Assembly (NCBI GenBank): GCA_026708015.1
Contig: JAPOVT010000056.1
Coordinates: 62,001 to 126,000, forward strand
Reading direction: 5' to 3'
Length of the DNA: 64,000 bases
From: a bacterium
GTDB taxonomy: Bacteria > Actinomycetota > Acidimicrobiia > Acidimicrobiales > Bin134
The position numbers were made by a program, and so were the translations under genes. Of the stretch, positions 59,323 to 64,000 are shown one piece after another (position 1 is the first letter of the stretch; every line of letters begins with the position of its first letter). A model generated the notes under the pieces. That model searched no databases. It was not told where the DNA came from and saw nothing but the letters and a program-made list of their open reading frames with translations.

Positions 59323-60041
59323 GCGAGCCTGAGCGGATCCAGAAGGTCCTGGCCGCCGCCGGGGTGGCCAGTCGCCGGGCGGTGGAGGAGATGGTGGCTG
59401 AGGGCCGCATCACGGTCAACGGACAGCCCGCCCGGCTCGGCCAGCGGATCGACCCCGACCACGACGCCGTGGAGGTCGACGGCATCCCCGTGGGGCTGCG
59501 GACCGACCTGGTGTACTACCTGCTGAACAAGCCGCCCGGCGTGGTAACCACCGCGTCCGACCCCCAGGGCCGCCCCACCGTGGTGGACATGGTGCCCGAA
59601 GAGCCCCGGGTGTTCCCGGTGGGCCGCCTGGACGCCGACAGCGAGGGGCTGCTGTTGCTCACCAACGACGGGGGACTGACCCACCGGCTGACCCATCCCT
59701 CTTTCGGGGTGCCCAAGGAGTACCTGGCCCATGTGGAGGGCCGACCCAGCCGGGGGGCACTGAGAAGGCTGCGCGAGGGAGTAGAGCTGGAAGACGGCGC
59801 CGCTCAGGCGATGGCGGTGTCGCTACCCGAGCCGTCGGTGATCCGCATCGTGGTCCACGAGGGCCGCAACCGCCTGGTGCGGCGGATGTGCGAGGCAGTC
59901 GGCCATCCTGTGATCCGACTGGTCCGCATCCGCATCGGCCCGCTGGCCGATCGAAAGCTCCCGCCCGGCCAGTGGCGAGTGCTCAGACCCGGTGAAGTTC
60001 GGGAACTCGAGCGCCAGGGGACCGAACTCACCGGCAACTGA
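59319..60041 (+). CDS. rluB: rRNA pseudouridine synthase RluB family
   Basis: 240 aa. N-terminal S4 RNA-binding domain (RIQKVLAAAGVASRRAVEEM, then EGRITVNGQPARLGQRID), catalytic Asp in VGRLDADSEGLLLLTND, and HEGRNRLVRRMCEAVGHPV. It makes a pseudouridine in 23S rRNA (RluB) or 16S rRNA (RsuA); the family cannot always be separated by sequence, but linkage to scpB favours RluB. Confidence 0.92.
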   Translation: MSEPERIQKVLAAAGVASRRAVEEMVAEGRITVNGQPARLGQRIDPDHDAVEVDGIPVGLRTDLVYYLLNKPPGVVTTASDPQGRPTVVDMVPEEPRVFPVGRLDADSEGLLLLTNDGGLTHRLTHPSFGVPKEYLAHVEGRPSRGALRRLREGVELEDGAAQAMAVSLPEPSVIRIVVHEGRNRLVRRMCEAVGHPVIRLVRIRIGPLADRKLPPGQWRVLRPGEVRELERQGTELTGN

Positions 60042-60079
60042 GTTCAGGGCCGCATCCAGGGGTCGGTACAATTTTGGCC

Positions 60080-60448
60080 GTGAGCAGCGCAGTGCGCGCC
60101 CTGCGGGGCGCCACCACCATCGACGTCGACACCGCCGAGCATATGGAGGAGCGGATCGTCGCGCTGCTGTCCGAGATGTTCGAACGAAACGACATCCACC
60201 ACAGCGACCTGATCAGCGTCGTCTTCACCGCCACCTCCGACATCAACTCGGCCTTCCCCGCGGCCGCGGCCCGGAAATTCGGCCTCGGCGACGTGCCGCT
60301 GCTCTGCGCCCAGGAGCTGGACATCGAAGACGGAACCCCGTTGTGCCTGCGGGTGCTGATCCACCTGACCACGGAGCGGGGGCGCGACGAGTTGCACCAC
60401 ATCTACCTGGAAGGCGCACGAGGGCTGCGCGACGACCTTCCCGAGTGA
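60080..60448 (+). CDS. aroH: AroH-class chorismate mutase
   Basis: 122 aa from GTG 60080; TACAAT (60067-60072) lies seven nt upstream. AroH motif set: VRALRGATTIDVDT (Arg), LLCAQELDIEDGTPLCLRVL (Glu and Arg) and HHIYLEGARGLRDDL (Tyr). It converts chorismate to prephenate. TyrA follows with a one-base overlap (TGATG), so the Phe/Tyr branch is encoded in order. Confidence 0.92.
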   Translation: MSSAVRALRGATTIDVDTAEHMEERIVALLSEMFERNDIHHSDLISVVFTATSDINSAFPAAAARKFGLGDVPLLCAQELDIEDGTPLCLRVLIHLTTERGRDELHHIYLEGARGLRDDLPE

Positions 60449-61509
60449 TGGCAGCACAGCGGGCCGCCATCATCGGCACCGGGCTGATCGGCGGCTCCAT
60501 TGGATTGGCCCTGCGAGAGCGGGGCTGGTGGGTCACCGGAACCGATCAAGACGAGGCGGTGGCCGCCGAGGCGCGGCGCCGGGGCGCCCTCGATGAGGTA
60601 GGGCTGTCCACCGACGCCGATATCACCTTTGTGGCCACCCCGGTGGGATCGACCGCCCCCGAGGCCCGCAAGGCCCTGGCCGCAGGTCGCGGTCCGGTCA
60701 CCGACGTGGGCAGCGTGAAGGCCCCGATAGTGTCGGCGGTGGACAGCCCCCGCTTTGTGGGCGGCCACCCCATGGCCGGCAGCGAGCAGGAGGGGGTGGC
60801 CGGGGCCCGGGCCGACCTGTTCCGGAACGCGGTGTGGGTGCTCACCCCCACCAACGAAACCGACGACGATTCCCTGGTTCGGATCCGCTCGGTGGTGGCC
60901 TCCCTCGGGGCCGACGTCGTATCGCTGGTTCCCGAGCGCCACGACGCTTTGGTGGCGGTGGTGTCGCACGTTCCCCATCTCACCGCCGCCACGCTCATGG
61001 CGTTGGCCGACGAGCGCTCTGAGGAGCACCAGGTGATGCTGCGGCTGGCCGCCGGCGGATTCCGAGACATGACCCGAATCGCCTCGGGGCATCCCGGCAT
61101 CTGGCCCGACATCTGCGATGAGAACTCCGAGGCCATCTGCTCAGCGCTCGACCGGTTCATCGAGGCCCTGGCCGACGTTCGCTCGCTGGTGGCCGACGGC
61201 AACCGGGGCGGGTTGTTGGAACTGCTGGAACAGGCCCGCAGCGCCCGATCCCACCTGCCCTATGGCCTGGACCGAGACGTATCGCTGTCGGAGGTGAGGG
61301 TGCCGGTGTTCGACCGTCCCGGCGAGCTGGCCCGCATCACCAGCCTTACCACCGACATCGGGGTGAACATCTTCGATTTGGAGATCGCCCACTCGGTGGA
61401 GGGCGGCCAAGGCGTGGCCATCCTGGTGGTCAACACCGAGGCGTCCGACGCTCTGTTGGGGGCACTCAGAGAGCAGGGCTACGCCCCATCGTCGCGAGTT
61501 CTGTCGTGA
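60448..61509 (+). CDS. tyrA: Prephenate dehydrogenase with ACT domain
   Basis: 353 aa from ATG 60448. NAD-binding AAIIGTGLIGGSIGLALRER, catalytic His region GGHPMAGSEQEGVAGARADL, VVSHVPHLTAATLMAL, and a C-terminal ACT domain (PVFDRPGELARITSLTTDIG). Oxidises and decarboxylates prephenate to 4-hydroxyphenylpyruvate; the ACT domain likely mediates tyrosine feedback. Overlaps aroA by GTGA. Confidence 0.94.
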   Translation: MAAQRAAIIGTGLIGGSIGLALRERGWWVTGTDQDEAVAAEARRRGALDEVGLSTDADITFVATPVGSTAPEARKALAAGRGPVTDVGSVKAPIVSAVDSPRFVGGHPMAGSEQEGVAGARADLFRNAVWVLTPTNETDDDSLVRIRSVVASLGADVVSLVPERHDALVAVVSHVPHLTAATLMALADERSEEHQVMLRLAAGGFRDMTRIASGHPGIWPDICDENSEAICSALDRFIEALADVRSLVADGNRGGLLELLEQARSARSHLPYGLDRDVSLSEVRVPVFDRPGELARITSLTTDIGVNIFDLEIAHSVEGGQGVAILVVNTEASDALLGALREQGYAPSSRVLS

Positions 61510-62780
61510 CCGCCATCTCCGTGGAGGGGAAGCGCCAGTTCACCGGGGGCCTGCGGGTGCCGGGCGACAAGTCGATCTCCCACCGGGCGCTGATGATCGC
61601 TGCTTTGGGCGAACGGCCGTGCACCATAAGGGGCCTCTCCGACGGCGACGACGTGGTCCGTACTCGCCTCGCCGTTGAGGCGCTGGGCGCACGAGTAGAG
61701 GTGGCCGAATCTGGTGAGGTGACCGTTACCGGGGGAGTGGGCGGCGCCCGCGGTCCCATCGACCTGGGGAACTCGGGCACCGGCATCCGGCTGATGGCCG
61801 GGCTGGTGGCCGGCTTCGATTTCACCACCACCCTGGACGGAGACGCATCCATCCGCCAGCGGCCCATGGACCGGATCATCGCCCCGCTAACCGAGATGGG
61901 AGCGTCAATACAGGGCAGCGGCGACAGCGGCTCGTTGGCGCCCCTGACCATCGAGGGCCGTCCGCTGCGGGGCATCGGATACACCCTGCCGGTGGCCTCG
62001 GCCCAGGTGAAGAGCGCGGTGCTGCTGGCCGCGCTGAGGGCCGAGGGGCCGACCACGGTTCACGAGACGGTTCCCACCCGGGCCCACACCGAAGAGATGC
62101 TGGCCGCGGCCGGAGTGAGGATGGAGCGCGGGGACTGCTCGGTGACGGTATGGCCTGGTGAGGTGGAACCCCCCGACGTCGACGTGCCCGGCGATCCCTC
62201 GCAGGCTGCCTTCTGGGTGGTGGGCGCCTGCACGGCCCCCGACAGCGACCTGACGGTGCAAAACGTCTACCTCGGCCCAGCCCGGGGAGGATTCGTCGAC
62301 ATATTGCAGCGCATGGGCGCCGACATCTCGATCGACTCGAAAACGGGAGATATCCGGGCTCGAACCAGCGAGTTCAAAGCCACCCGGGTGACGGCCCAAG
62401 AGATGCCGGGCTGCATAGACGAGGTTCCCATTTTGGCCGTGGCCGCCGCGGCCGCCGAAGGCACAACCGTGTTCGAGGACGTCGGTGAGCTGCGGATAAA
62501 AGAGACCGACCGGGCGGCGGCCGTCGCCGAACTGCTCGAAGTCTTAGGCGCAGGATGCCAGATCGACGGCGACACCCTGGCCATCACTGGAGTCGGTCGC
62601 GCCGAGGCATTGGGCAGCGGTACTGTGGATTCCCGTGGAGACCACCGGATGGCCATGGCCGCGGCCATCGCCGGAGCAGTGGGCAATGGCTTGATGACGG
62701 TCGAGGGCTTCGAGGCCACCCACACCAGCTATCCGAGCTTTGCCCGCGATCTGGACGCCCGCACGGGAAGGACGCCGTGA
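61506..62780 (+). CDS. aroA: 3-phosphoshikimate 1-carboxyvinyltransferase (EPSP synthase)
   Basis: 424 aa, GTG start. Signature LRVPGDKSISHRALMIAALG, GNSGTGIRLMAGLVAG, and the C-terminal DSRGDHRMAMAAAIAGAVGN are all typical of AroA. Transfers the enolpyruvyl group of PEP to shikimate-3-phosphate. Overlaps tyrA and cmk by GTGA at each end. Confidence 0.96.
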   Translation: MTAISVEGKRQFTGGLRVPGDKSISHRALMIAALGERPCTIRGLSDGDDVVRTRLAVEALGARVEVAESGEVTVTGGVGGARGPIDLGNSGTGIRLMAGLVAGFDFTTTLDGDASIRQRPMDRIIAPLTEMGASIQGSGDSGSLAPLTIEGRPLRGIGYTLPVASAQVKSAVLLAALRAEGPTTVHETVPTRAHTEEMLAAAGVRMERGDCSVTVWPGEVEPPDVDVPGDPSQAAFWVVGACTAPDSDLTVQNVYLGPARGGFVDILQRMGADISIDSKTGDIRARTSEFKATRVTAQEMPGCIDEVPILAVAAAAAEGTTVFEDVGELRIKETDRAAAVAELLEVLGAGCQIDGDTLAITGVGRAEALGSGTVDSRGDHRMAMAAAIAGAVGNGLMTVEGFEATHTSYPSFARDLDARTGRTP

Positions 62781-63442
62781 GCGATCCCGCCGAGGCGATG
62801 GGCGAGGGCGTGCGGGTGATCGCCATCGACGGTCCGGCCGGATCGGGAAAGTCCACTGTGGCCCGGAGGCTGGCCGAGCGGATGGGACTGGAGTATCTGG
62901 ACACCGGGGCGATGTACCGCTCGGTGGCCTTCGCGGCAATGGCCCGGGAAGTCGACTTGGCCGATGCCGAAGCCATCGTTGAGCTGGCCCGAACCAGCGA
63001 CATCCGAATCAACGACACCACGGTGGTCGTCGACGGGGTGGACGCCACCACCCAGATCAGAGGCCCGGAAGTGACCCGGTCGGTGAGCACGGTGGCGGCC
63101 ATCTCCGGGGTGCGAGAGGTGCTGCGGGTGCGCCAGCGGGCCTGGGCGGTGGAACGAGGCGGAGGGGTCTTGGAGGGCCGTGACATCGGCACGGTGGTGT
63201 TTCCCGACGCCGAGCTCAAGGTGTATCTGAGTGCGTCGGTCGCAGTGCGGGCCGAGCGACGGGCTGGCGAAGTGAGCGCTCTCGACTATGAGACGGTGGC
63301 CGCCGACCTGGCTGCCCGGGATGCAGCCGACTCCAGCCGCCAGCACGACCCGCTGACCCAGGCCCCCGATGCCGTACACATCGACACCACCGACCTCACC
63401 GTCGACCAGGTAGTGGACGAGCTGATCGCCCGATTGGGATGA
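62777..63442 (+). CDS. cmk: Cytidylate kinase
   Basis: 221 aa from GTG 62777. P-loop IDGPAGSGKSTVARRLAERM, substrate-binding LDTGAMYRSVAFAAM, GRDIGTVVFPDAELKVYLSA and the LID RAERRAGEVSALDYE. Phosphorylates CMP and dCMP. Overlaps aroA and the plsC-like gene by four nt each. Confidence 0.95.
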   Translation: MSDPAEAMGEGVRVIAIDGPAGSGKSTVARRLAERMGLEYLDTGAMYRSVAFAAMAREVDLADAEAIVELARTSDIRINDTTVVVDGVDATTQIRGPEVTRSVSTVAAISGVREVLRVRQRAWAVERGGGVLEGRDIGTVVFPDAELKVYLSASVAVRAERRAGEVSALDYETVAADLAARDAADSSRQHDPLTQAPDAVHIDTTDLTVDQVVDELIARLG

Positions 63443-64000
63443 ACCAGGTCGAGCTCCACCCCGAGGAACTGGAGGCCAGGGGGCGACTAGCCGGGGTGAT
63501 TTTCCACTTCTTCGTGCAGCGGTTGGCCCGAGCGGTGTTCGGGGCGTATTTCCGCTGCTACACCCGAGGTCGGCGCAGCATGCCCCGGGAGGGCGGCGTG
63601 GTCATCGCCCCCACCCACCGATCCAATCTGGACACCCCGATGATCGGGGCATCAGCAGGGCGCCCGCTGCGCTACTTCGCCAAGAGCGGCTTGTTCAAGG
63701 GTCCGATAACCACATGGATGCTGGTGACCATGGGTGCCTTCCCTGTAAGGCGCGACACCATCGACCGCAGCGCCCTCAAAGCCGCCTTGGTGGTGCTGGA
63801 GGCCGGGCAGCCGCTGGTGGTGTTCCCCGAGGGGGAGCGCAAGTCGGGCGCCCGCATCCACCCGCTGCTGGACGGGGTGGCCTGGCTGGCGGCCAAAGCC
63901 CAGGTGCCGGTGCTGCCGGTGGCCATCGGGGGCACCGAGCGGGCCATGGGCATCGGCGTTCGGATGCCCCGGCCTCGAACCGTACGGTTCGTGTGGGGCG
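63439..64000 (+). CDS. plsC: 1-acyl-sn-glycerol-3-phosphate acyltransferase (PlsC-like), 3' end outside window
   Basis: 187 residues visible from ATG 63439, continuing past the right edge. Acyltransferase motifs: THRSNLD (HX4D, ~78), VFPEGERKSG (~147) and VPVLPVAIGGTERAM. Acylates lysophosphatidic acid in membrane lipid synthesis. In the common actinobacterial order cmk-plsC-der, an EngA/Der GTPase would be expected next; that cannot be checked here. Confidence 0.9.
   Translation, partial: MNQVELHPEELEARGRLAGVIFHFFVQRLARAVFGAYFRCYTRGRRSMPREGGVVIAPTHRSNLDTPMIGASAGRPLRYFAKSGLFKGPITTWMLVTMGAFPVRRDTIDRSALKAALVVLEAGQPLVVFPEGERKSGARIHPLLDGVAWLAAKAQVPVLPVAIGGTERAMGIGVRMPRPRTVRFVWG

Noticed and set aside
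1-64000. A CRISPR array, prophage or biosynthetic gene cluster
   Set aside because: No spaced repeats, phage structural genes, integrases, or PKS/NRPS genes were seen anywhere in the window.

Overview
The window looks like a high-GC actinobacterial chromosome, most likely an uncultured marine or host-associated Acidimicrobiia relative. This is inferred from gene content and not from a marker gene. Supporting signs are many F420/flavin (LLM-class) oxidoreductases, CaiB/BaiF CoA-transferases, crotonases, ACMSD-type amidohydrolases, MurT/GatD (Gram-positive lipid II amidation), a ScpA-ScpB-RluB-AroH-TyrA-AroA-Cmk cluster, and many apparently leaderless genes in which a TANNNT -10 box sits 6-8 nt before the start codon.

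Layout. 1-4.2 kb: substrate-binding proteins and a double-domain CoA-transferase. 4.2-10.6 kb: an accessory stretch with two paralogous esterases flanking a MazEF-type toxin-antitoxin pair, a two-gene restriction-modification system and an internally deleted IS3-family element. 10.6-34.6 kb: acyl-CoA, alcohol and aldehyde catabolism (crotonases, thiolase, P450, ALDH, SDRs, amidohydrolases), a CtpE-like P-type ATPase and two repeat lipoproteins. 34.7-46 kb: a phytanoyl-CoA dioxygenase-like enzyme, a UGSC selenoprotein operon, LLM and MBL-fold enzymes, a fused EtfB-EtfA and a double-cupin operon. 46-52.5 kb: acyl-CoA synthetase, a tRNA-Ala-like element, amidohydrolase, crotonase and CaiB. 52.5-64 kb: housekeeping genes (nucleoside hydrolase, gatD, murT, epoxide hydrolase, trpS, then scpA to plsC).

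The main result is that three genes appear broken by in-frame TGA codons but read as intact selenoproteins. They are a SelW/Rdx-like protein with a double-selenocysteine U-x-x-U motif (14437-14709), a peroxiredoxin with Sec at the peroxidatic cysteine (23767-24237), and a UGSC-family protein (35933-36481). Each TGA lies where relatives carry the redox-active Cys or Sec. Each is followed at bacterial SECIS spacing (17-26 nt from TGA to loop) by a hairpin whose apical loop contains GUG (CGUGA, CGUGAUC, AGUGU). The two genes with their own promoter start just downstream of a -10 box, upstream of the TGA. No selA, selB, selC or selD is visible, so the decoding machinery must lie elsewhere in the genome.

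Other items worth a look are a 73-nt tRNA-Ala-like element that keeps G3-U70 but has no normal anticodon arm, a 164-bp inverted-repeat element, four 19-bp tandem repeats, two short leader ORFs coupled to downstream genes, and a CoA-transferase fusion whose first domain lacks the usual catalytic Asp. All calls come from reading the sequence; no database search was run.
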